Source: Bacillota bacterium
GTDB taxonomy: Bacteria > Bacillota > Clostridia > Acetivibrionales > JAEXSP01
Length of the DNA stretch: 64,000 nt
Assembly (NCBI GenBank): GCA_023453795.1
Contig: JAEXSP010000010.1
Coordinates: 1-64,000, forward strand
Reading direction: 5' to 3'
The position numbers and the translations under genes are program-made. Shown here piece by piece: positions 43,494-51,349 of the stretch; the stretch's first letter is position 1; every line of letters starts with the position of its first letter. The notes under the pieces are model-generated. The model was not told where the DNA came from, did not search any database, and saw nothing but the letters and a program-made list of their open reading frames with translations.

Positions 43494-44009
43494 TCAGCTT
43501 ACTTTGATTTTTTTGCTGTACCTGTTTGCGTAACTGCTTGCTACAAATGCTTCAGGCTTGATCTTGGCATCTACACCGCTGCCCTCGAAATAACCGGTCA
43601 TTTCTCTTATAAGCTTTCTTGTTTCTCCTTTTTCCCCTACATCTATGTGAGCTTCAAGCTTGAAGTCAAAATTGCGGTATTCATTCGCAAAACCGCATAA
43701 TCCTTCCATAAGGTTATCATTCAGCAGGTTTGCAAGCTCATATGTTATCAGAGTTTCTTTCGCAATCTTTTCCCTCAGGTTGGTGTACCTTTTGTTTTCT
43801 ATCTGCTTATTTATGCAGCTCCAAGCCCCTTTACCCACTTTATGGATATGGATGCCTGTTGCGAAGCATGTAAACCTTCCTTTTACCTGAGAGTCGGTAC
43901 CTATCGCAAGCAGAAACTTACTGTCAGGATCAGTCTTTATAAAGTACTTGATGCTTGCAATAACATCTGCAAAGCTCATATTTTTTTGTGTTGAATTAAA
44001 AAATCTCAT
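43494..44009 (-). CDS. YkuK/DUF458 family protein (RNase H-like fold)
   Basis: A 171-residue protein matching the YkuK (DUF458) family. The RNase H-like start KFLLAIGTDSQVKGRFTCFA supplies the first acidic residue, and FDFKLEAHIDVGEKGETRKL supplies the next strand and acidic residue. The end is KPEAFVASSYANRYSKK. The family is widespread in Firmicutes, including spore-formers, and is thought to be a ribonuclease H-fold enzyme of unknown substrate. The ATG has AAGGTGATATATA upstream. It is followed at 14 bp by a small hypothetical gene. Confidence 0.85.
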   Translation of the reverse strand: MRFFNSTQKNMSFADVIASIKYFIKTDPDSKFLLAIGTDSQVKGRFTCFATGIHIHKVGKGAWSCINKQIENKRYTNLREKIAKETLITYELANLLNDNLMEGLCGFANEYRNFDFKLEAHIDVGEKGETRKLIREMTGYFEGSGVDAKIKPEAFVASSYANRYSKKIKVS

Positions 44010-44063
44010 TATATATCACCTTTCTTATACCTTTGCCGCATATTTCGGTTTAAACAAACAAAA

Positions 44064-44098
44064 AGAGCGGCTAAATCTTTTTGAGACTTAACCGCTCT
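44064..44098 (-). terminator. Terminator of first micro-transcription unit
   Basis: AGAGCGGTTAA and TTAGCCGCTCT (minus strand) form a stem ending in TTTTT, about 40 bp past the 44-codon gene. It is similar in sequence to the terminator at 44584-44618. Confidence 0.8.
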
Positions 44099-44136
44099 GA
44101 TAAAATGCTTTTTTATTTTAAACCGCAGGAAATTCC

Positions 44137-44271
44137 TTAAGTCCGTTGATAATTCACGCATTCATACAAAAGAGGATTAAGCCGATGTATATGTAAATCC
44201 AATTTAGTTTTTGGTTCCAGTTCTATAACGTTATTTGTTCTTTTCATATTGCATGTTCTCATTTGATACAT
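44137..44271 (-). CDS. Small peptide gene with RLNPLLYE motif (44 aa)
   Basis: A 44-residue frame with GGAGG seven bases before the ATG, its own promoter at 44393-44421 and its own terminator at 44064-44098. The sequence starts MYQMRTCNMKRTNN and has the C-terminal part HIHRLNPLLYECVNYQRT. It shares MRT and R-x-NPLL-aromatic with the peptide at 44661-44750, and the nucleotide sequence around NPLL is also similar, so the two appear to be paralogues. There is no signal peptide or TM helix. The family is not recognised. The tight gene-size transcription unit suggests a functional small protein or peptide precursor rather than chance coding. Confidence 0.6.
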   Translation of the reverse strand: MYQMRTCNMKRTNNVIELEPKTKLDLHIHRLNPLLYECVNYQRT

Positions 44272-44392
44272 AGTTAATCCTCCTTTCTCATCCGTTTTTT
44301 TATATTTGCCGATACCATTATCAGCAATTTGCCTATTTATCCTTCACTTAAACAAATTTCCCAATGCTCATTTTTAAAGCATAACGATTTAT

Positions 44393-44421
44393 ATTTTAGT
44401 ATGCAGTAGTTACAATGTCAA
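44393..44421 (-). promoter_or_regulatory. Sigma-A promoter of 44-aa peptide unit
   Basis: TTGACA (44416-44421), 17 bases and TAAAAT (44393-44398) on the minus strand. It leaves a leader of about 115 bases before the 44-codon gene. The -35 hexamer overlaps the stop codon of the preceding 39-codon frame. Confidence 0.7.
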
Positions 44422-44537
44422 GTATTTTCCTTATTTGTAACATTATTGTAACATGGTTTTTCACTTAGTACTTCTGCTTTATCCATTAAACAGACTAAAA
44501 CATACACAATTGCAATCAATATCATTTTTAAAACCAT
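44418..44537 (-). CDS. Small membrane or exported peptide (39 aa)
   Basis: A 39-codon frame beginning MVLKMILIAIVYVLVCLMDK, a single hydrophobic helix, followed by a polar tail AEVLSEKPCYNNVTNKENT. AAGGTGATGTT precedes the ATG. It lies between the two NPLL peptide units on the same strand, downstream of the 29-codon gene and its terminator. It could be a membrane-anchored small protein or a cleaved signal plus short peptide. No family was recognised, and support is limited to the ribosome binding site and a typical hydrophobic profile. Confidence 0.45.
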   Translation of the reverse strand: MVLKMILIAIVYVLVCLMDKAEVLSEKPCYNNVTNKENT

Positions 44538-44583
44538 AACATCACCTTCATCAAATCCGTATTAAAATCTTGTTTATAAAATT

Positions 44584-44618
44584 CAAAAAAGCGATCAAGC
44601 CTTTTTGACTTAATCGCT
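44584..44618 (-). terminator. Terminator of second micro-transcription unit
   Basis: AGCGATTAAG and CTTGATCGCT on the minus strand are followed by six T residues, about 45 bp past the 29-codon gene. Its stem is related to the terminator at 44064-44098. Confidence 0.8.
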
Positions 44619-44660
44619 CTATTTCAAATCAATGAATATACATCAGACAATCCCAATGCA

Positions 44661-44750
44661 TCATCTATTTTTCCACAATAGAGGATTGCGCCAAACCGAA
44701 CGATTAAAGCAATATGAACTTACATTTTTCAATTCTAATGTCGTACGCAT
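44661..44750 (-). CDS. Small peptide gene with RNPLLWK motif (29 aa)
   Basis: A 29-residue frame: it opens MRTTLELKNVSSYC and ends FNRSVWRNPLLWKNR. AAGGAGG lies nine bases before the ATG. A near-consensus promoter (TTGACA-N17-TATGAT at 44796-44824) and a strong terminator bracket it. It shares MRT and the R-x-NPLL-aromatic motif with the 44-residue peptide encoded 400 bp downstream. It is cationic and moderately hydrophobic with no TM helix. No known family was recognised. It lies just downstream of a methyltransferase gene, but separate promoters argue against a simple operon. Confidence 0.6.
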   Translation of the reverse strand: MRTTLELKNVSSYCFNRSVWRNPLLWKNR

Positions 44751-44795
44751 TTGACTTTCCTCCTTCCATTCCTTTATTTGCTAACTGCTTAAATC

Positions 44796-44824
44796 ATCAT
44801 ATTACAGCCTTTATCCGCTGTCAA
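44796..44824 (-). promoter_or_regulatory. Sigma-A promoter of 29-aa peptide unit
   Basis: TTGACA (44819-44824), 17 bases and TATGAT (44796-44801) on the minus strand, about 45 bp before the 29-codon gene and just after the methyltransferase stop codon. This is one of the best promoter matches in the window. Confidence 0.75.
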
Positions 44825-44879
44825 TATATATGAAATATTTGTAATTTGATTGTAATTTAATAGTAACACTCCTGAGATA

Positions 44880-46952
44880 TCAGTATATCTTCTCAATCAC
44901 AATAATGCATGTACTGTCGGGCAATCTTACCGGCTTCCTGTCCTCATCGAAAAGCTCTATTTTCTGCGAAAGCGCTATTGTGTAGCCGTCCTGCAGGAAG
45001 TGCTTGAATTCAATGACCTTGGCTTCAGTTCCGAGCGCTTTCATGATGAAGTCCTTATACCCACTTGGAGTGAAGTACCCGAACTGCTCGTTTATTTCAT
45101 GCACATAGGACTTCTCCCCCCATGTATAGGTATATAGAAACTCCATAGCATCGTTAACAGGCATCAGTACTTCGTTGTGGCCAACTACCGAATACCGGAT
45201 TTCTCTCCCTTTGAAATCGTTGGCGTATCTACTCAGGAATTCCATGCCTTCGTCTGAAAGGAATTTAATTATACGCCTCTGCTCGGCAGGTTCAGTCATG
45301 ATGCCGTCTCTGATAATAATCCGTCCGCCCTTGGGCAAGATCTCAAAAGCGCTCTTGAAAGCTGTTTCAAGGGTCTCATAATTAAACTTTCTTCCGTTGT
45401 ATTCAATATAAGAAAACAATTCATGCAGGATAGAACAGAATATAATAGTGTCAACGCTTCCCTTTTCTATATATTGACTAAGGTTAAGAGCATCCCCATA
45501 TATGACCTCCCACTTTCTATTCTCCAACTGCTTTTTCTTTCTCAAGCTATCAAGGACATTCTGTGCGATATCAACACCGGCAACCTTCCTTTCGGGATAC
45601 CTTTCTTCGATCAGATCCATCAAGGCGCCGCCGCCCGGGCCTATATCGATAATGCTGTTTCCGGTAATATAATCAAGTATAACTTTTTTATAATCAATAG
45701 TAGTATTCATAATGTTCAGGTAGGATTCCTCTTCATAGAAGCGGTCATATTTGTCTTTTCTAAGCCCGAAGAGGTCGAAAAGAAGTACAACAGCCTTTTC
45801 ATAAGCTACATCCGACCTCTCGGCTTCCATACAAAAATCGATCAGCCTGCTTCCTGCGGCCGAAAAATTAAATGTAAAAAAGACTGTATCCGATAGCTTG
45901 CCGTGAAATGATATATCATGAGCAACATGAAGGTTTTCTTTAAAACGCCCTTCAAATATGTCATCAAAGGTAATTTCCGACAGATATTTTTCTATTATGC
46001 GTTTCTTGTAAATATTGACCCTCTTCTTGCCGTCATGCTGATAATACAGTTCTCTCATCAATTTTTCAAAGCTGACATGCCTCACCTTTTCCGGTTCAGC
46101 ATTCACTGCCGCAAGAAGGAATATCTTGATAAATTCTTCAAATGAGAAATCATACAATGCAGCTTCTACATACCAAAGATCGCAGTCTTCAAGCAGCCGT
46201 GCAATTCTGTCGGCTGCCCTTTTATCACACAAAAACCTTTGGTATTCATTTTCAAAGCATTCCCCGTTGTTGATAGACACCGCTCTCAGGGATCTTATCC
46301 TGTCTTTGATGCCACACTGTCTGTCAAACCTTCCATAGACGATATTGTCAATAATGCTTCCAGCATATTCTTTAATGTCATTCCATATATCTTCACGTAC
46401 TGCCGATACAATACAGCAATTAAGCGTCATGAGTATTTCTCTTAACTCATCAGCAGTTATCCTGCCATCTCTAATGAGCTTGAACAAAGGCTCATTACCC
46501 TTCAAGGGTACCTCACCTCTTATATACTGTCCTATGAGTCCGTGAGTTAATATCAGAGCATGTATTATTTGCTTTATATCAGCTTCCTGCTCTTCAGCCG
46601 CATCAAGGTAGATTTGCGCAGAGCCTATATTATGTACAAATAAATTGATGCTATTCTCTATCCATTTTTTTCTTTGATGAGGAAGTCCTCCTTTTGCAAC
46701 TTCAGACCATTTCAAAGTTTCCTCAAGCAAGTACCTACTATAATCATCCAATTTAAATTGCGAAAGAATTTTAAGGGTTTTCTCAACATAGCCAAGCACA
46801 TAGTTATTCTTCATATCCTCAAGAGAATCAAGCCTCTCAAGGTTAACATTCCTTTCCGGAGTTAAACAAAGGTACATCAGCCACTTTTCGGATTTCAGGA
46901 CCTGCCTGTCACCCGATTTGATTTTATTTATAGACGACAAGGAATTTAACAT
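44880..46952 (-). CDS. Large protein with C-terminal SAM-dependent methyltransferase domain
   Basis: A soluble protein of 690 residues. The N-terminal ~400 residues are helix-rich and match nothing I recognise. The C-terminal part (~410-600) is a class I methyltransferase with the SAM-binding loop SIIDIGPGGGALMDLIEERY, acidic residue in AGVDIAQNVL, and later motifs VIYGDALNLS, IIFCSILHELFSYIEY and ILPKGGRIIIRDGI. Substrate recognition is presumably by the unusual N-terminal half. A final ~90 residues form a small beta-rich tail. The ATG has GAGGGT upstream. It lies next to the small-peptide units but is separated from them by a promoter. The substrate is unknown. Confidence 0.8.
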   Translation of the reverse strand: MLNSLSSINKIKSGDRQVLKSEKWLMYLCLTPERNVNLERLDSLEDMKNNYVLGYVEKTLKILSQFKLDDYSRYLLEETLKWSEVAKGGLPHQRKKWIENSINLFVHNIGSAQIYLDAAEEQEADIKQIIHALILTHGLIGQYIRGEVPLKGNEPLFKLIRDGRITADELREILMTLNCCIVSAVREDIWNDIKEYAGSIIDNIVYGRFDRQCGIKDRIRSLRAVSINNGECFENEYQRFLCDKRAADRIARLLEDCDLWYVEAALYDFSFEEFIKIFLLAAVNAEPEKVRHVSFEKLMRELYYQHDGKKRVNIYKKRIIEKYLSEITFDDIFEGRFKENLHVAHDISFHGKLSDTVFFTFNFSAAGSRLIDFCMEAERSDVAYEKAVVLLFDLFGLRKDKYDRFYEEESYLNIMNTTIDYKKVILDYITGNSIIDIGPGGGALMDLIEERYPERKVAGVDIAQNVLDSLRKKKQLENRKWEVIYGDALNLSQYIEKGSVDTIIFCSILHELFSYIEYNGRKFNYETLETAFKSAFEILPKGGRIIIRDGIMTEPAEQRRIIKFLSDEGMEFLSRYANDFKGREIRYSVVGHNEVLMPVNDAMEFLYTYTWGEKSYVHEINEQFGYFTPSGYKDFIMKALGTEAKVIEFKHFLQDGYTIALSQKIELFDEDRKPVRLPDSTCIIVIEKIY

Positions 46953-47026
46953 TTAAGACCCTCTTTTCAGATTTTTTTACATTCGTCTATTTAAATTTAT
47001 CATATAAATGGGTGCAATGGCAATTG

Positions 47027-47968
47027 TCACAGCAAATCCTTCAATAGGGGTTGAACCAATTCCTTACCCCTGAGTTCCATAAACCATCGTTTTGGTATGC
47101 TATCGAAACCATAATAAATACCAGCCAGTCCACCTGCTATTGCCGCAGTGGTATCTGTATCATCACCTAAAGCTACTGCAGCTTTAACAACCATTTCGTA
47201 GGATGCAGCTTTATATAATACCATTCTGACACTTCTCAAGCTATCGACAACATATCCCCCACCTTTACCAATCGGGTGATCGTCAGGCCGTATAGTCCGC
47301 TCAAGCTCATAATAATGCTGTGAGTCTTCGGAATAAATCTGTCTTAACTTACTAACAGCCTGTTTATATGCTTCTTCAACAGGATGTGCGTCTAAAAGCT
47401 TTCTTGCCCATAAGCAGTACAAAGCACAGCATACCTGATTACATACATGTCCGTGCGTAACCATAGACTGTGAATGAGCAAAATTCACAAGTTCAGCATC
47501 GGTTCCCTTATGCCATAATGCTAATGGCAAAACCCTCATAAGTGAACCGTTGCCTTTTCCCTCGGGTATGACAAATCCTGATTCCAACGGCAGCTTTCCC
47601 ATTCGGATAGACACAAGGGATCTCGCAGTCTGATTTCCAACATCAAAAACTTTATTGTCTACAGCCCAAAGGCCTTGTTCATACCAATTCAAAAGTCTTG
47701 AGGCAAAGTCATTAACATTAAATGTTTTACAGGTTAATAATGAATCCAAAAGGCACAAGGCCTGAGCGCCATCATCCGACCAGGTCCCAGGCAATACACC
47801 GGAGTGTGACCTTTCAAAGCCCGGCGGAGGAGTAAATTCAATCCTGTCTAATGTCGGCAAATCCTGCGGCGCATTGAATTCATACGGAACACCCAAGGCA
47901 TCGCCGATCAGCAGTCCCCATATACCTCCAAGTATCCTGTCTTTTCTTGATAGTGACATCATTATCAT
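47027..47968 (-). CDS. ADP-ribosylglycohydrolase family protein
   Basis: A 313-residue member of the DraG/ADP-ribosyl-GH family. Metal-binding acidic motifs are present: GLLIGDALGVPYEF near the N-terminus, TWSDDGAQALCLLDSL (~65) and ALGDDTDTTAAIAGGLAGIY near the C-terminus, as well as the GNGSLMRVLPLAL loop. Enzymes of this family remove ADP-ribose from proteins, nucleic acids or small molecules using two Mg2+ ions. The start is uncertain among four in-frame ATG codons at 47957-47968. It precedes the NAD-salvage genes on the same strand with a 70-bp gap after pncB. ADP-ribose turnover next to NAD salvage is a sensible functional link (inference). Confidence 0.9.
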   Translation of the reverse strand: MIMMSLSRKDRILGGIWGLLIGDALGVPYEFNAPQDLPTLDRIEFTPPPGFERSHSGVLPGTWSDDGAQALCLLDSLLTCKTFNVNDFASRLLNWYEQGLWAVDNKVFDVGNQTARSLVSIRMGKLPLESGFVIPEGKGNGSLMRVLPLALWHKGTDAELVNFAHSQSMVTHGHVCNQVCCALYCLWARKLLDAHPVEEAYKQAVSKLRQIYSEDSQHYYELERTIRPDDHPIGKGGGYVVDSLRSVRMVLYKAASYEMVVKAAVALGDDTDTTAAIAGGLAGIYYGFDSIPKRWFMELRGKELVQPLLKDLL

Positions 47969-48038
47969 TCTCTCTGTTTATTAGTATTTTGAAAATCAGC
48001 AGCCTTGAACAGATTCTTTATAAATCTGATATGTAACC

Positions 48039-49481
48039 TTAACCCACCGAGTACTCTTTCAGGAGTCTCTCCTTCATATCCCATAAAGGCTTGGATAAAT
48101 CAACATAATACTTGTGCGGGTTTTCAAACCTTAATACCTCATCCCACAGCCCTTCGACCTGTTCCTCGCAATAGCTTTTTATATCGTCCAGCTTCGGGCT
48201 CTCATATACGCAGGTTCCTTTGTTAAAAAGCTTTGTCAAAAGCTTTGCTGCACGGAAGTTTGTCACAGTCTTACGTTTCCAAGTATATTCCGGGTCAAAT
48301 AATTCATAAGGCATATTTTCATCAATAACCTCATCATCTGTAGTCAGAACATCTGCAATCGCCTTTCCGGTATTCTTGTCAAAAAGCCTCCAGACCTGTT
48401 TAAATCCAGGATTTGTTATCTTTCCGACATTCTCGCTGAGCTTAATTTTGGGTATAATCCTTCCATCTTCCTCGATAGCGGAGAGCTTATAAACCCCACC
48501 AAAAACAGGCTCAGACTTAGAGGTTATAAGCCGTTCACCGACACCAAACAAATCGACTTTAGCGCCTTGGATCAGTATATCCCGTATTATGTACTCATCC
48601 AGAGAATTGGATGCGACGATCTTACAGTCCGGAAAACCTGCATCATCAAGCATCTTTCGTGCTTCTTTTGAAAGGTATGTGATATCCCCTGAATCAATTC
48701 TTATGCCTTTAGGCCTGAATCCCCTTGGTACAACTACTTCATTAAATATTTTGATTGCATTGGGCACTCCTGATTTTAAAACACTATAGGTATCTACCAA
48801 GAAGGTACAGGTATCCGGATATACTTCTGCATAAGCTCTGAAAGCCTCAAGCTCAGACGGGAACATCTGTATCCAGCTGTGAGCCATTGTTCCTATCGCA
48901 GGCATTCCATAGTCTCTTTCAGCTATTGTACAAGCAGTACCGACACATCCTCCGATGTAAGCTGCACGAGCACCGTATATGGCACCGTCGTACCCCTGTG
49001 CTCTGCGGGAACCGAATTCCATTACAGCTCTTCCCTGTGCTGCACGAACAATCCTATTTGCTTTGGTTGCAATAAGGCTTTGGTGGTTAACCGTCAGCAA
49101 AACCATTGTCTCAATAAACTGAGCTTGTATAACGGGGCCCCGAACTGTAACGACAGGTTCATTCGGAAATATCGGAGTTCCTTCAGGGACAGCCCAGACA
49201 TCGCAGCTGAACTTAAAATCCTTAAGGTACTCAAGAAATTTTTCGGAAAAAATCCCCTTGTTCCTGAGATACTCTATGTCAGCATCTTCAAACTTCAATG
49301 TTTTCAAATAGTCTATCAATTGTTCAACGCCGGCCATTATTGCAAATCCGCCGTTATCAGGCACTTTTCTGAAAAACATATCGAAATAGGCCGTCTTGTC
49401 TTTCAATCCGTTTTCGAAATATCCGTTCGCCATTGTTATTTCATAGAAATCCGTAAGCATTGTTAAATTAATTTTATTCAT
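48039..49481 (-). CDS. pncB: Nicotinate phosphoribosyltransferase
   Basis: A cytoplasmic enzyme of 480 residues that converts nicotinate and PRPP to nicotinate mononucleotide in the Preiss-Handler NAD pathway. The N-terminus NLTMLTDFYEITMANGYFEN is a family hallmark. Other conserved segments are the phosphorylated-His motif IGTMAHSWIQMF, GIRIDSGDITYLSKEARKML and DLFGVGERLITSKSEP. The ATG at 49479-49481 nine bases after AGGTGG is favoured over an upstream GTG. It lies in an operon-like row downstream of the nicotinamidase-like gene and NrtR, the usual regulator of this pathway. Confidence 0.94.
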   Translation of the reverse strand: MNKINLTMLTDFYEITMANGYFENGLKDKTAYFDMFFRKVPDNGGFAIMAGVEQLIDYLKTLKFEDADIEYLRNKGIFSEKFLEYLKDFKFSCDVWAVPEGTPIFPNEPVVTVRGPVIQAQFIETMVLLTVNHQSLIATKANRIVRAAQGRAVMEFGSRRAQGYDGAIYGARAAYIGGCVGTACTIAERDYGMPAIGTMAHSWIQMFPSELEAFRAYAEVYPDTCTFLVDTYSVLKSGVPNAIKIFNEVVVPRGFRPKGIRIDSGDITYLSKEARKMLDDAGFPDCKIVASNSLDEYIIRDILIQGAKVDLFGVGERLITSKSEPVFGGVYKLSAIEEDGRIIPKIKLSENVGKITNPGFKQVWRLFDKNTGKAIADVLTTDDEVIDENMPYELFDPEYTWKRKTVTNFRAAKLLTKLFNKGTCVYESPKLDDIKSYCEEQVEGLWDEVLRFENPHKYYVDLSKPLWDMKERLLKEYSVG

Positions 49482-49531
49482 ATAAATGACCACCTTTAAT
49501 TAGTTTTGACAGAGCAAATATGTGAATTGCC

Positions 49532-50206
49532 CTACAGTATAATGTCTTTTACTATTTCAATACCGTTTCCCCTCATTATATAAAGAGCCATTAGATTCAT
49601 AAGATCTGCGTCATGTGTTCCCAAGTCATAAGTATCTACCAGGCTTATTGGTACTATTACCCTTGATTTCTTATTACGGGTATTGAAAAAGGCCTTTATT
49701 GTATTGGCAAATTGTTCAACGCATATGTCTGTACAATCACCCGCAAGAATAAACGTATCTATTTTCGGGTTTTTCACCAGCCAATCCTGAAATTGCTCCT
49801 CGATAAATCCGTTAGTTGAATTTTTCTCTATCAACTGATACCCTCCGGCTTCCTTGAGCTCATTAACTATTTCGCTTTCACTGGTATCCTTCAAACAATG
49901 TGGAGGGTAGGATCCAAATTCCGGAGAGTAGCTTTTATGGCAGTCTGCAAAAGCTATCTTGATTATACCGTGCTCACCGCATGCCTTGGATATTTTAACT
50001 ATCTCAGGTATCAGAGCCTCTACTCTAGGGCTTTTCAGTGCACCTTCCCTTGCAAAGCCGTTTACCATGTCAACTATGACAAAAGCAGTGTTTTCAGCTT
50101 TTAAGTCTTTTAGCCCCACAATTTCTGCGTTAGTGAAAATATCATAAATCTCTGCGATAGCGTCCTTACTTTTTTCTAAGAAATCCCTCTTGTCAAGCAT
50201 CTTCAT
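49532..50206 (-). CDS. Isochorismatase-family hydrolase, probable nicotinamidase
   Basis: A cysteine hydrolase of about 224 residues. The catalytic triad pattern is present: Asp in FVIVDMVNGFAREGAL, Lys in LIEKNSTNGF and nucleophile Cys in ILAGDCTDICVEQFANTI; the D-x-H-like metal residues lie in IAFADCHKSYSPEF. Nicotinamidase (PncA) converts nicotinamide to nicotinate, the substrate of PncB encoded next. Cysteine hydrolases of other specificity share this fold, but the genomic setting supports PncA. The ATG nearest 50204-50206 has AAAGGGTG six bases upstream; an ATG eight codons earlier lacks a site. The gap to the NrtR gene upstream is short. Confidence 0.85.
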   Translation of the reverse strand: MKMLDKRDFLEKSKDAIAEIYDIFTNAEIVGLKDLKAENTAFVIVDMVNGFAREGALKSPRVEALIPEIVKISKACGEHGIIKIAFADCHKSYSPEFGSYPPHCLKDTSESEIVNELKEAGGYQLIEKNSTNGFIEEQFQDWLVKNPKIDTFILAGDCTDICVEQFANTIKAFFNTRNKKSRVIVPISLVDTYDLGTHDADLMNLMALYIMRGNGIEIVKDIIL

Positions 50207-50250
50207 ATAAAACACCCTTTCCATATACATTATTCAGCCAAATGGGAAAT

Positions 50251-51168
50251 CTAATCTTCATAAGCTCCTTTTGTCCAGTTCGGGTTAAATTTAAACAGCT
50301 TCGACGGCCTATGACCGGCATCCTTTGTATATTCGTTCGTCTCAGTGACCATGTCTGCAATCTTCCTTCTGAAATTAGCCTTAAGCAGCTCCTTATCCAA
50401 AATAATTTCATATACCTGCTGGAGCTCAGTCAAAGCAAACAGTTCCGGCATAAGGTTAAAGGCTATATCTGTATACTCAATCTTGCTCCTCAGCCTTTCT
50501 ATTCCATACTCTATAATCTTGGCATGGTCAAAGGCTATTCCGTCCGATTTAATTATTTCCCTCTCTATTTTTGTCACTTTTCCTGATACGGTTTTGGTGA
50601 TTCTTATTGTAGCCGACAATTTCTCCTCATCGTTTGAAAGCTCCAATCTGAGAAGCTGCTGAAGTACATAGCCTCTTTCCAGGACTGTTTTATGTTCTTG
50701 GAAAAGCTTGCACCTTACCGTAAACCATTTAGCATCATCCGCATCATCGCTTGCCTTAATATCAAGATTCGATCCGTCAACCAGAGACATATAGGCACAG
50801 CTTATAACTCTTGTCCTCGGGTCTCTTCCAACATCCCCCCATGTATACAGCTGTTCCATATAGATATTGTCTATGTTTGTTTCTTCTTTCAATTCCCTCA
50901 TTGCAGCAGCATCCATGCTTTCGTCCATATGGACGAATCCTCCCGGTAATGCCCACTGTCCCATGAACGGATGATCCCCTCTTTTTATCATCAGCAGCCT
51001 CATCACCTTCTCAGGCAGCTTACGATAATTCTTTTTTTCCTTGTCTGTAACAGTAAATATCAGCATATCTACCGTAACTGAGGGTCTTTGGAATTTTCCC
51101 GGGTCATATGCGGCAAGAAATTCTTTCTCAGTTAATCCCTGTTTGTTTTTAAGTTCCAATTTATCCAT
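50251..51168 (-). CDS. nrtR: NrtR: Nudix-related transcriptional regulator of NAD metabolism
   Basis: A 305-residue regulator. The Nudix domain (~30-165) carries a near-complete Nudix box GGFVHMDESMDAAAMRELKE with ETNI following; the conserved Gly near the box end is Asn. The C-terminal winged helix includes FALTELQQVYEIILDKELLK and ANFRRKIADM, the signature of the NrtR family, and ends in a HRPSKLFKF strand. NrtR binds ADP-ribose or related NAD metabolites through the Nudix domain and represses NAD-biosynthesis genes. It is the first gene of nrtR-pncA-pncB. A consensus promoter lies about 45 bp upstream of the ATG, and autorepression is likely. Confidence 0.9.
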   Translation of the reverse strand: MDKLELKNKQGLTEKEFLAAYDPGKFQRPSVTVDMLIFTVTDKEKKNYRKLPEKVMRLLMIKRGDHPFMGQWALPGGFVHMDESMDAAAMRELKEETNIDNIYMEQLYTWGDVGRDPRTRVISCAYMSLVDGSNLDIKASDDADDAKWFTVRCKLFQEHKTVLERGYVLQQLLRLELSNDEEKLSATIRITKTVSGKVTKIEREIIKSDGIAFDHAKIIEYGIERLRSKIEYTDIAFNLMPELFALTELQQVYEIILDKELLKANFRRKIADMVTETNEYTKDAGHRPSKLFKFNPNWTKGAYED

Positions 51169-51213
51169 GTGAACCCTCCTTATTCATAGTGTTATTATTT
51201 ATCTGTTAATATC

Positions 51214-51242
51214 ATTATATGACTAATAATTAATATTGTCAA
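51214..51242 (-). promoter_or_regulatory. Consensus promoter of the nrtR operon
   Basis: TTGACA (51237-51242), 17 bases and TATAAT (51214-51219) on the minus strand, a perfect sigma-A match, about 45 bp before the nrtR ATG. The NrtR operator is presumably here but cannot be delimited. Confidence 0.85.
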
Positions 51243-51281
51243 TAAATTAAATAAACTTTGAAATTTAGGCATTTAATAACT

Positions 51282-51336
51282 AAATGGTGACTACTAATGA
51301 ATCTCATATAATGAATTACACCAGTAGTCACCATTT
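51282..51336. promoter_or_regulatory. Orphan dyad with BlaI-like half sites
   Basis: Perfect 14-bp arms AAATGGTGACTACT and AGTAGTCACCATTT surround 27 bases. Within it ATTACACCAGTAGTC resembles the GAYTAC-N4-GTARTC operator; the other arm is a degenerate version. On the minus strand TTGATA and TAATTC flank the right arm with 17-bp spacing, the same layout as the promoter at 57824-57876. It follows the decayed blaR1 fragment and precedes the nrtR promoter. Confidence 0.6.
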
Positions 51337-51349
51337 ATCAATATATTTG

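Noticed and set aside
43057..43533. 158-codon plus-strand frame antisense to the small gene after ykuK
   Set aside because: No ribosome binding site, unusual composition, and it overlaps two minus-strand frames with good sites and an operon-like gap.
48879..49466. 195-codon plus-strand frame inside pncB
   Set aside because: Antisense shadow of a well-conserved enzyme, Cys/Ser-rich, no start signals.
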